From the NCBI GenBank assembly GCA_964464635.1, contig CAYXGT010000059.1:1-18648 (forward strand): 18,648 bases of DNA, written 5' to 3'. Source of the DNA: CAYLMG01 sp964464635 (GTDB lineage: Bacteria > Planctomycetota > Phycisphaerae > Sedimentisphaerales > Anaerobacaceae). This document shows, in pieces, positions 8,845 through 15,231 of this stretch (its first letter is position 1; each line of letters begins with the position of its first letter). A program made the position numbers and the translations under genes. The notes beneath the pieces were generated by a model, which was not told the DNA's origin, searched no databases, and was given only the letters and a program-made list of their open reading frames with translations.

Positions 8845-9813
8845 TTATTGACCGGTGATATTATCCCACAGGTTAGTCCAAACTGTTGATGGTAGAAAAT
8901 GTAATACTGCCATTAATAGCAGAATAAACAGAATGCTCCAGAAAAACAACCAAATTGTAGAGGTCACTATATTCTGTAACCTTTCTTTCTTTTCCATTTG
9001 CTTGCATAAATTCTTAATTCTTTTGTTTCTGTTAATCTCATCTGTTTTTGATTCGATTTCAGAAAGACGGTCAAGACAATATTTAAGTGGTATTTCAAGG
9101 GCAGATAAACAATCTTTAATTTTAGAATCTACAACAGATATGGCAGATATTTTGCAAACCTTCAAATGACGTGTTGCTTTTATTAGTGAAGAGAAGTATT
9201 TTTCAACAAAAGAACGTGTTCCACCGTGTTGTTTTAAGATAGGGTAATTTGTGTCGATTTTAGTCAAGATTAACACAACAGGTATATCTTTACCCCCAGG
9301 CCAATTTTGTATTCTATTTATTGCCTTAAGGAAACCGTAATTATGGTCTATTTGCGAATCTATATCGCCTTCAACCACATGTGCAGGGTCAACCAAGAGA
9401 ATCACTGCAGATGCACGGTCTATATGCTCAAGTAATGTGTCAACTTCTTTGGACTCAACGTCTTTGACAAAAGCATCTGTAAAAAGTTCTCCAGGATAGT
9501 CGAGCACCACCATTAAGCGGTTTTGATCCCGATAGTTTATCTCCATAAAAGACTGAGAAATACCCTGAGTAGCGGGGGGCCATTGACGATGTCGGATACC
9601 CTCGGCTGTTTTAATAAATTGTGCGTGGTTCATCCCTTTGACTGCTTTAACCTTAACACTGCTACCTGACTTCCACAGTTTGTCATAAAGCAAGGAAATA
9701 TAAACGGTCTTACCGGATGAGCGGCGTCCTATTACTACGATTCTGTCACGAGGGTAGGCCTTATCCCTATCAACCAACTTCTCAGATACTTTCTTATCTA
9801 TCTCTGACCCCAT
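8845..9813 (-). CDS. Membrane-anchored TRAFAC-type GTPase, first gene of the three-gene system
   Basis: A 322-residue P-loop GTPase. Visible motifs are Walker A GRRSSGKT (residues 29-36), the DxxG switch II as DYPGE (105-109), the base-specificity motif TKID (184-187, the T/NKxD element) and a G5-like SAIS (223-226). The pattern fits the TRAFAC-clade GTPases that accompany GAP1 proteins in GTPase-centred conflict systems (the 'DO-GTPase' type is the closest family I recall; only one G domain is visible here). A charged coiled-coil (about 250-280) leads to one C-terminal membrane segment at about 285-307 (STIWLFFWSILFILLLMAVL), so the G domain should face the cytoplasm. The ATG at 9811-9813 has only a weak Shine-Dalgarno, and a candidate promoter would give a leader of about seven bases. 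It lies 16 bases upstream of the GAP1-like gene on the same strand. What signal loads GTP is not evident. Confidence 0.86.
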   Translation of the reverse strand: MGSEIDKKVSEKLVDRDKAYPRDRIVVIGRRSSGKTVYISLLYDKLWKSGSSVKVKAVKGMNHAQFIKTAEGIRHRQWPPATQGISQSFMEINYRDQNRLMVVLDYPGELFTDAFVKDVESKEVDTLLEHIDRASAVILLVDPAHVVEGDIDSQIDHNYGFLKAINRIQNWPGGKDIPVVLILTKIDTNYPILKQHGGTRSFVEKYFSSLIKATRHLKVCKISAISVVDSKIKDCLSALEIPLKYCLDRLSEIESKTDEINRNKRIKNLCKQMEKKERLQNIVTSTIWLFFWSILFILLLMAVLHFLPSTVWTNLWDNITGQ

Positions 9814-9826
9814 ATTTGTCGGGTTC

Positions 9827-9856
9827 TCTATATTCTTAATTGTTTTTAATACTCAA
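9827..9856 (-). promoter_or_regulatory. Candidate promoter for the GTPase operon
   Basis: Reading the minus strand, TTGAGT (9851-9856) and TATAGA (9827-9832) are separated by 18 bases; each matches the sigma-70 consensus at four of six positions. Transcription would begin about seven bases before the GTPase ATG, giving an almost leaderless message, which agrees with the poor Shine-Dalgarno there. Weak consensus, so uncertain. Confidence 0.27.
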
Positions 9857-9879
9857 AAACCGTCCTTTTCCTCGACGGT
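9855..9879 (-). terminator. Possible intrinsic terminator after the GspG-like gene
   Basis: On the minus strand ACCGTC (9874-9879) pairs with GACGGT (9859-9864) around a nine-base loop and runs into a T tract (complement of A at 9855-9859). It lies just downstream of the GspG-like stop codon (9883) and before the GTPase promoter candidate. The stem is only six base pairs, so it may be a partial terminator, with some transcription continuing into the GTPase operon. Confidence 0.42.
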
Positions 9880-9882
9880 CAG

Positions 9883-10458
9883 CTAGCCGGACCAGTTATC
9901 TATATCGTCATCGCCGCCCTGCTGTCCGTTTGGCCCATAGGAATAAATATCATATCCATATTGGTTATACTGGCCCGGCTGTTTATATATATATGCATTT
10001 CCCCATGGGTCTGTGGGAATTCCCCGCTTGATATATGGGCCGTGCCAATCCGTTACGTTACTCGGCTGTTGAATTAATGCCCCCAGTCCCTCACTCGAAG
10101 TCGGGTATCGGCCGGTATCAATCTCAAAAGCATCCAGAGCAACCTCGAGATTTGCTATATCAGTATGAGCTGCCGTGATTCGGGCCTGCTTAGAACTTGA
10201 AGAGGCCTTCTCCTTTTCCATGTATGCTTGAAGTAATTGGTCTTTTAACTGTTCATTTATTTCTTTTAAACTGTTTACATCATTTTGAAGCAATAGAATC
10301 TTGCTTTCAAAGTCTGCAACATGTTTCTTTAAAATACTGCTTTCATTGACTAAACTTTCCATTCTCGAATTCTTGGGGGCGGTAAGCAATGCGCCACAGG
10401 CGAAACCAATGACAAAAGCAAATGCTGCTGCAATGAGACCGACAATAAACTTAGGCAT
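9883..10458 (-). CDS. Membrane-anchored coiled-coil protein with a GspG-type (T2SS pseudopilin C-terminal) domain
   Basis: A 191-residue protein. Residues 4-26 are an N-terminal membrane anchor, 35-85 a heptad-rich coiled coil, and 92-191 a domain closely matching the C-terminal half of GspG, the type II secretion major pseudopilin: ALDAFEIDTGRYPTSSEGL, DPWGNAYIY (150-158), then SYGPNG and DDDIDNW near the end, which in GspG surround the calcium site. The prepilin cleavage signature (G/FTLIE) is absent, so this is not a normal pseudopilin. It looks like the globular domain placed on a different, uncleaved anchor. The ATG at 10456-10458 is preferred because AGGGA lies about seven bases upstream; the longer reading would need a TTG at 10483-10485. 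It has its own sigma-70-like promoter. The GTPase operon follows 69 bases downstream on the same strand, so a functional link is possible but unproven. Its role is unknown. Confidence 0.82.
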   Translation of the reverse strand: MPKFIVGLIAAAFAFVIGFACGALLTAPKNSRMESLVNESSILKKHVADFESKILLLQNDVNSLKEINEQLKDQLLQAYMEKEKASSSSKQARITAAHTDIANLEVALDAFEIDTGRYPTSSEGLGALIQQPSNVTDWHGPYIKRGIPTDPWGNAYIYKQPGQYNQYGYDIYSYGPNGQQGGDDDIDNWSG

Positions 10459-10543
10459 AATAATTCCCTTTAATTTTACAAACAAACTGCAAATCCGTGA
10501 GACTCACTGCTCCTCAAATGTTGTGGTTAAGGTTAATCAACCG

Positions 10544-10572
10544 ATTTTACGTCGAATTGAGTACTTCGTCAA
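10544..10572 (-). promoter_or_regulatory. Sigma-70-like promoter for the GspG-like gene
   Basis: Minus-strand TTGACG (10567-10572), a 17-base spacer and TAAAAT (10544-10549), each matching consensus at five of six positions. Transcription would begin near 10537, leaving a leader of about 80 bases before the ATG at 10458. Confidence 0.6.
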
Positions 10573-10757
10573 GAACTATTTTTCGACTTTTAATTGCCTA
10601 TTATCGATTATTGCCTCTGCATTCATAGTGACCTCTGCAGTAAAACTTTTCAAAAAATTTATATTTCCCCCTTGAACATATCGCCTTGATTGGTATAATT
10701 CTACTAACTGGGGGAGGCCCCATTCCGGGGCTGCGGAGTTCCGCACGTTTCTGCAAG

Positions 10758-10775
10758 CCTTGAGCTTGTCGAAGG
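10758..10775 (+). repeat. Interspersed repeat motif of the CTTGAGCTTGTCGAAGG type
   Basis: The 18 bases CCTTGAGCTTGTCGAAGG are a variant of a short intergenic motif (CCTGAGCTTGTCGAAGG and its complement) that I recall as very common between genes of many environmental bacteria. It lies in gene-free DNA beside G/C-rich hairpins (GCGGA-GT-TCCGC just upstream). Only one copy is in the window, so its repetitive nature is recalled, not seen here. Confidence 0.4.
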
Positions 10776-10853
10776 GAACAGAAGTTCAAGTCAATTTATA
10801 TTTCGTAAGCTCTTTATTAACAAGGAGTAGCGAATGTTCATTAATCACGAGAC

Positions 10854-10946
10854 ACGAGAAACGAGCGACAAGCGACTATTAATTATGCAAAATTCGATAT
10901 GCAAGCGACGAGAAACGAGCGACGAGCGACTGTTTATTATGCAAAA
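10854..10946 (+). repeat. Two direct copies of a 39-bp cgagaaacgagcgac repeat
   Basis: A 39-base unit starting ACGAGAAACGAGCGAC and ending in TTATGCAAAA occurs at 10854 and again 54 bases later at 10908, with about three differences. The unit itself is built from shorter cgag/cgac words. No gene is visible; translated readings are low complexity. Confidence 0.7.
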
Positions 10947-11053
10947 CAAAGCCAAATTACAGAATACTGAAATGAACGTAACCTCTTTATTAACAAAGAG
11001 TTCTGAAAATTTTCGCAACTTTTCCCGCCTAAAAAACAAAGCCAAACAAAGCC

Positions 11054-11113
11054 AAAACAAAGCCAATTTTAGCCCAAAATTGGGTTCGTTTTTCCCCAAA
11101 TTGGCTTTGTTTT
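11054..11113. repeat. 16-bp perfect inverted repeat with nested hairpin
   Basis: AAAACAAAGCCAATTT (11054-11069) is exactly complementary to AAATTGGCTTTGTTTT (11098-11113), spacer 28 bases. Within the spacer CCCAA and TTGGG (11073-11084) form a second smaller stem. Either strand of a transcript would fold into a long hairpin. No function is assigned; it may be a miniature mobile or regulatory element. Confidence 0.75.
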
Positions 11114-11420
11114 ACAAGGAAACCTTCGCATTTGCGAATAATTTTATTCTATTCGCTGGCTTACAAATGAAGAATGCAGAGCATTCTTGTGGTCGAGAAA
11201 GATTTTACGGGAAAAGTTTACTTTTCGGAGAAAAATCTTTTGAGAACACCCAAGTCAGCGAAATAAATCCGTGTCAATCCGTGAAATCCGTGGCAAAAAA
11301 ATTCTCTGTGACAAAAAGCATAATCTGCGATAATCTGCGCAAATCCGCGGTTAATAACTGCCGTGTAAATCAGTGTGAATCTGTGAAATCTGTGGCAAAA
11401 TTTCTCCGCATTGAGGCCAT

Positions 11421-11448
11421 AAAAAAAGCCTCCCCTAAGGGAGGCTTT
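11421..11448 (-). terminator. Strong intrinsic terminator of the htrA gene
   Basis: On the minus strand a 10-bp perfect stem (AAAGCCTCCC / GGGAGGCTTT, 11425-11434 with 11439-11448) with a four-base loop is followed by seven T residues (complement of A at 11421-11427). It lies 50 bases after the htrA stop codon, exactly where a terminator is expected. Confidence 0.92.
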
Positions 11449-11497
11449 CACAAAAATATGATTATCGACAGGCAACGCACCCGTCGGATAGTAACTT

Positions 11498-12991
11498 CTA
11501 ATCTTCCGGTATCGGCAGTGTTACATAGAAAGTCCGGCTCTGACTTTTCACCCGCAACAGAACGTTACTGCCCTTATCAGCCTTTCCTATTTGCTCATTG
11601 AAATCTTTGACGTCCCTGATTTTTTGCTGATTGACTTCCATAATCAGCATACCGGCTTCGAGCCCCTTGCGTTCCGCTGCTGAGCCCGACTCGACATTGG
11701 TTATAATGATACCGTTGAGCCCTTCATAGCCGAGCCGTTCAGCGAGATTATTTGTCAAATCCTGAACTGACAGGCCCAATTTTTCCAGCCTGTCCGGCTC
11801 TTTTTGTTCAGCGGCGATTTCGTTCTGTCCCGGCCGCTCCTCAAGCTCGGCTGTCAGGGTTTGGCGCTTGCCGTCACGCAAAACCACGATTTCAACCTCC
11901 GTGCCGGGTTTTATCGCAGCTATTTTATTACTCAAATCGTGCGAGCCGTTTATCGATTTGCCGTCAAGCTCGATGACCACGTCTCCCGATTTCAGGCCGG
12001 CCTTGTCGGCGGCACTGCCCTCTTTTACTTCGGGTATGATTGCGCCTTTGATATCCTTCAGGCCGAGAGAGTCGGCCATTTCAGGGCTGAGGTCCTGAAT
12101 GTAAACGCCGAGGTAGCCGCGAGTGACTTTGCCCTCTTTTATCAGCTGCTTGTATATGCTCTTGGCCATATTGATAGGTATTGCAAAGCCGATACCCATA
12201 TTTCCGCCGCTTCTGCTGACAATAGCCGAATTAATGCCAACGACCTTGGCATCGAGATTTATCAGCGGCCCGCCCGAATTACCGGGATTAATCGCCGCAT
12301 CGGTCTGGATAAAATCCTCGTAGGTTGCCAGCCCGACATTGCTTCTGCCCTTTGCGCTGACTATGCCGGCGGTGACGGTATGGCTCAGGCCGAAAGGATT
12401 GCCTATCGCCAGTACCCATTCGCCGACCTCAAGCGAATCTGAATCGGCAAGCTCAAGAAACGGCAGATTCTTCTTATCGACTTTTATTACAGCTATATCG
12501 GAATCAGGGTCGGTTCCTATGACCTTCGCTTCTATTTCCGAGTCCTCAGCTATCTTGACAAAGACCTTCTTGGCCTCTCCCACGAGATGGTTATTGGTCA
12601 GGATATAGCCGTCTTCTGTGATAATAAAGCCGGAACCCTGTACAGGCCTGATTACTTCTCTATTTTGCTGCCTTTGCTGGCCTCGCGGAGACTGCCTGCG
12701 GAAGAACCTGTCGAAGAAATCGTCGCCGAAGGGGTCGGACTCGTCGCCGAAAGGCCAGTCCGGCATAATGTAGTACGGCTGAGAATAGACCTTCTCAGCC
12801 CTTATGCTGACCACAGCCGGCGAGGCCTTTTCTGAGATGCCGGCAAAGGCCTTGCCCATCTGCCGAAGCGCAATAATGCTATTGGTATCCTGCGCAAGGG
12901 CTGATAAGGGGGCTATAGTAAAGAAAAAAATAAGAATTGAAGAAAAGAGAAGAAAGGAAGGTTTATTTTGTTTCAAACAAGCTTTTTTCAT
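11498..12991 (-). CDS. htrA: Periplasmic HtrA/DegP-family serine protease with two PDZ domains
   Basis: HtrA proteases degrade or chaperone misfolded envelope proteins. This 497-residue protein has a signal peptide (hydrophobic core about 12-32, ending APLSALA before Gln34), so it should be exported. The protease domain (about 45-280) carries the full triad: His135 in TNNHLV, Asp165 in DSDIAVI, Ser239 in NPGNSGGPL. A Q/R-rich and F/D-rich segment (about 78-112) corresponds to the LA-loop region of DegP. PDZ1 is about 290-380 (RGYLGVYIQDL, GSAADKAGLKSGD) and PDZ2 about 405-492 (GSAAERKGLEAG). Length and domain order are those of complete DegP/DegQ proteins. The start is fixed by a perfect AGGAGG (complement of 12997-13002) five bases upstream. 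A TATAAT hexamer (complement of 13066-13071) lies upstream, but I see no matching -35. It is a single-gene unit ending in the terminator at 11421-11448. It is unrelated in layout to the PDZ-less protease of the GTPase operon. Confidence 0.95.
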   Translation of the reverse strand: MKKACLKQNKPSFLLFSSILIFFFTIAPLSALAQDTNSIIALRQMGKAFAGISEKASPAVVSIRAEKVYSQPYYIMPDWPFGDESDPFGDDFFDRFFRRQSPRGQQRQQNREVIRPVQGSGFIITEDGYILTNNHLVGEAKKVFVKIAEDSEIEAKVIGTDPDSDIAVIKVDKKNLPFLELADSDSLEVGEWVLAIGNPFGLSHTVTAGIVSAKGRSNVGLATYEDFIQTDAAINPGNSGGPLINLDAKVVGINSAIVSRSGGNMGIGFAIPINMAKSIYKQLIKEGKVTRGYLGVYIQDLSPEMADSLGLKDIKGAIIPEVKEGSAADKAGLKSGDVVIELDGKSINGSHDLSNKIAAIKPGTEVEIVVLRDGKRQTLTAELEERPGQNEIAAEQKEPDRLEKLGLSVQDLTNNLAERLGYEGLNGIIITNVESGSAAERKGLEAGMLIMEVNQQKIRDVKDFNEQIGKADKGSNVLLRVKSQSRTFYVTLPIPED

Positions 12992-13270
12992 TCTGACCTC
13001 CTGGTTAAGAAAAACATCTGCAGCATAATTAATCGGCCGTAAATGGTTAAAAACTTAAGTTCCAGATTATACGTATTTGACGGGCTGCAGGTTCGATAAG
13101 TTCCGTATTTTTTTACAAAAAAGCGGTTTTTTGCAGATTGCTGGTGATATATAAATTGAATGTCGCCTGAGCCGTCCGTTGCCAAAAGGCTATTGAAAAA
13201 CCGCGACTATAAATAGAAATTTTCGAATTCTTCCTGCAGTTTTGTGACCGGCTCATTATTTGTAAAACAG

Positions 13271-14644
13271 CTACTCAAAGCCGACCAGCCAATTTTTAGC
13301 GAACAAGGCCAGGTCAATAAAGTCCACTTTTTCATCACTGTTTAAATCGCCGGGTACAGGCAGATACAGAAAATTTTTAATCACGATTTGCGCATCTTGT
13401 CCATCAGATGGGCGATCTCCCGGAGTTCCCTTAGGTGAATTGCTTGCCGGCGGCAGCAGCCAGAGATTGATTCTCGGATTCTCAGTTCCAGCAAGCGGGA
13501 TGTCATCACCCGTATAAGACCAGCAATCGATTAGATTATTCGAATCTACCAAAGGAAAGTCCCCATAGTAACTGCAGAAATCTATTGCGCGGGGCGTCCA
13601 AATTATCTCGTGAGTGGTTGTCCTGTATTCATCTATATGGAAACGATATCTATTATTGGGTTCATTCCAGGGCTGAACAACGTATTGTGCATTATTCGGC
13701 TCATTCGCATCCCACCAGCGAGAGAGCTCGAAATCGATTTCCTGCGGATTGTCATTTTCATCGTTAACGTCAAAAATAAATAATCCCAAAACGATATTCG
13801 GGTCCAGCATTTTCTCCGAGGCCTTAACCGTAAAAATATATTGTCCGTAGCCTAAATTTTTGTTTCCAACGAGCTCACTGCAATACCAATTCGGGTCCTT
13901 ATAGACAATACTCAGATGTGCATTTCCATACCTATCGACCCAAACATCGTTCGGCTCATCGGTAAAAAGATTCGGCCCTACTCCCATTGGCCAGTCACTT
14001 TGCAAAACAGACCAACGATACTCTGAAAACTTCATAGTTCTTACACAATTGCAATCTGTTGGCCCCAACCTAAGATTGTCAACATATATTGTTCCGTAAT
14101 AATCCCCCAAATCCTCAAATAGCAGACTCTCTATATGGTCAAGGTCAACATTATTGGTTTCCGGAACCGGGATGCAAATAGCATACCACCGATTTGTCCA
14201 ACGTGGCACACAGGCAGCTTCAAACCACTTCCGCGGTGTCCAGAGGTTATCCCATATACCAATCCCATTGGTATCAGATATAGCTGACTCATCAGCCACA
14301 TAAACATCGGCATGGATAAAGTCTACGCCGTTCAAGTCAAATGTAAAATCATTCCAGTGATGTCCGACTTCAACTTTATTCGGGTCGGTTTCATTCGTCC
14401 AAGCCAGCTTGAGGACATAGTCACCTTCGGTAGCTTCTGGTACATCGTTGACTCCGCCCAGCACAGGCCAGCTAACAACTAAAGTAGGGTCCTTAATGAC
14501 ATCGGTCGTGACCGTAAGGCTGTTTATTTCATTCGGCTCATAACCTGCTAATAAATTAGATTCAAAATCAACAGCAGAAGAAGACTCACTCAAGCAGACT
14601 AAAAAAAATACAAACGTTAATAAAAATATTTTAGTACGCATCAT
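13271..14644 (-). CDS. Secreted GH16-like protein with a carbohydrate-binding-like N-terminal domain and dockerin-like tail
   Basis: A 457-residue protein with a signal peptide (core FLLTFVFFLVCLSE, cleavage near SSSA-VD about 24). Residues about 40-195 form a beta-rich domain ending in YYGTIYVDNLRLG, resembling CBM-type beta sandwiches. Residues about 205-425 look like a GH16/concanavalin fold: YGQYIFTVKAS, then EIDFE (302-306), which matches the GH16 catalytic pattern E-x-D-x-E, and later THEIIWTPRAIDFCSYYG. The last 27 residues contain one EF-hand-like calcium loop (Asp433, Asn435, Asp437, Asp444 in DLNSDEKVDFIDL), a half-dockerin common on secreted planctomycete proteins. It could be a beta-glucanase or a related polysaccharide-active enzyme; substrate unknown, and a lectin-like non-catalytic role is possible. 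Two ATGs are adjacent (14642-14644 and 14639-14641); AGGAGG (complement of 14649-14654) is four and seven bases away, so the second may be the used one. A short Cys-rich linker sits near residue 198. Confidence 0.85.
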   Translation of the reverse strand: MMRTKIFLLTFVFFLVCLSESSSAVDFESNLLAGYEPNEINSLTVTTDVIKDPTLVVSWPVLGGVNDVPEATEGDYVLKLAWTNETDPNKVEVGHHWNDFTFDLNGVDFIHADVYVADESAISDTNGIGIWDNLWTPRKWFEAACVPRWTNRWYAICIPVPETNNVDLDHIESLLFEDLGDYYGTIYVDNLRLGPTDCNCVRTMKFSEYRWSVLQSDWPMGVGPNLFTDEPNDVWVDRYGNAHLSIVYKDPNWYCSELVGNKNLGYGQYIFTVKASEKMLDPNIVLGLFIFDVNDENDNPQEIDFELSRWWDANEPNNAQYVVQPWNEPNNRYRFHIDEYRTTTHEIIWTPRAIDFCSYYGDFPLVDSNNLIDCWSYTGDDIPLAGTENPRINLWLLPPASNSPKGTPGDRPSDGQDAQIVIKNFLYLPVPGDLNSDEKVDFIDLALFAKNWLVGFE

Positions 14645-15073
14645 AAATCCTCCTATTGAATTTTTGCTGTGAGAAAATACAAAACAACCACTCGTCTTTA
14701 CTTATTAACGAATTCTATATGTGCCCTCAACATTGTCCTGAGCTAAATTTACACAGTCAAAGCAGAATAATCAAGAAAATATCGCAAATATTTTAAATCA
14801 ACAATCCCTGAAGATTGATACGGGCAGTGCAACCGGCTGAAAAAGCTAATGTTATAAATATGGATGTATATTTTTTTAAAATACAAAAAATATTGGATTT
14901 TTGCAAAATTTTCGCTGGCTCAAATAATAAAGGCGTGAAATTCCAATTACACAATTAAATCGAGGCTTATATATCAGTTCTGCCGAGCGGAACGGCTGTA
15001 TCAAGGCGGAGTCATAGTGAACTTTGCATTTTTTCGGTTTTTTATCATTTCATTATTGTTAGCGGGGAAATAG
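14645..15073. other. AT-rich divergent intergenic region
   Basis: No gene seen. It separates the minus-strand GH16-like gene from the plus-strand surface-protein cluster. Contents noticed: the candidate promoter at 14732-14760, an AAAATAT-CGCAA-ATATTTT dyad at 14776-14794, and a very AT-rich block at about 14850-14935 with A and T tracts. Confidence 0.6.
14732..14760 (-). promoter_or_regulatory. Candidate promoter for the GH16-like gene
   Basis: Minus-strand TTGACT (14755-14760), 17-base spacer, GACAAT (14732-14737). The -35 matches five of six positions and the -10 four of six. The leader would be about 80 bases. Confidence 0.35.
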
Positions 15074-15101
15074 TTGACTTTTCTATCTTAGAATATATAA
15101 T
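15074..15101 (+). promoter_or_regulatory. Strong sigma-70-like promoter for the surface-protein cluster
   Basis: TTGACT (15074-15079), 16-base spacer, TATAAT (15096-15101, perfect -10). Transcription would start near 15108, giving a leader of about 124 bases that contains a small ORF with its own ribosome binding site. The same arrangement recurs before the paralogue at 17555. Confidence 0.72.
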
Positions 15102-15137
15102 ACATATCTGAAGAGATTTATACAAGAGGCAGCGCTT

Positions 15138-15227
15138 ATGCAGCTTTTACAAATCATTTCTGTTCCGTCTATAGTGTGGTATTCGTATGCGCAAACAGCG
15201 TTTTATTCAAAAAATTTGAAAGGTTAG
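15138..15227 (+). CDS. Putative 29-residue leader ORF upstream of the collagen/Asp-box surface protein
   Basis: An ATG preceded by AGAGG (about eight bases upstream) opens a 29-codon frame whose TAG ends four bases before the ATG of the next gene, a spacing that would allow translational coupling. The peptide begins MQLLQIISVPS and contains WYSYAQ. The leader of the paralogous gene at 17892 has a matching small ORF with a homologous Shine-Dalgarno block (15 of 19 bases identical, 15122-15140 against 17603-17621) and an in-frame Ala-Gln encoded by GCGCAA at almost the same codon. Conservation of frame suggests it is translated, as a leader peptide or coupling device, but this is inference from two copies. 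Confidence 0.4.
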   Translation: MQLLQIISVPSIVWYSYAQTAFYSKNLKG

Positions 15228-15231
15228 AAAA

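Larger units (their letters stand above)
10459..11420. other. Gene-free stretch of mixed intergenic repeats
   Basis: Apart from the promoter of the GspG-like gene (10544-10572) I see no credible gene here. From 10834 on, several repeat families lie side by side: the cgagcgac unit, three acaaagccaa words (11036-11066), a long inverted repeat (11054-11113), a TTCGCA-TT-TGCGAA dyad (11125-11138), and two diverged copies of GTGTCAATCCGTGAAATCCG (11271-11298 and 11373-11400, 25 of 28 identical) flanking a run of aatctgcg words. These are typical fillers in Phycisphaerae genomes as I recall them, and they often produce false ORFs. Confidence 0.7.

Noticed and set aside
9883..10458. Functional type II secretion pseudopilin GspG
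   Set aside because: No prepilin peptidase motif at the N terminus and no other secretion genes nearby; only the C-terminal domain matches.
10459..10485. TTG start for the GspG-like gene
   Set aside because: AGGGA lies between this TTG and the ATG at 10458, which begins the membrane anchor directly.
10601..10789. 62-codon minus-strand frame containing FCSLRQAQGLQ
   Set aside because: The peptide is the translation of the short CTTGAGCTTGTCGAAGG-type repeat; no start signal and low complexity.
10854..10946. CRISPR-like direct repeats
   Set aside because: Only two copies, low complexity, no cas genes, and a 15-base interval too short for spacers.
10834..11601. 255-codon plus-strand reading frame
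   Set aside because: It is made of translated intergenic repeats (KNKAKQSQNKANF, NPCQSVKSVAKK), has no strong ribosome binding site, contains the htrA terminator and overlaps the htrA 3' end.
11804..12442. 212-codon frame antisense to htrA
   Set aside because: Opposite a fully conserved protease with intact catalytic residues; no family pattern of its own.
15108..15231. Riboswitch in the surface-gene leader
   Set aside because: No recognisable aptamer or terminator hairpin; the leader is better explained by a small ORF.
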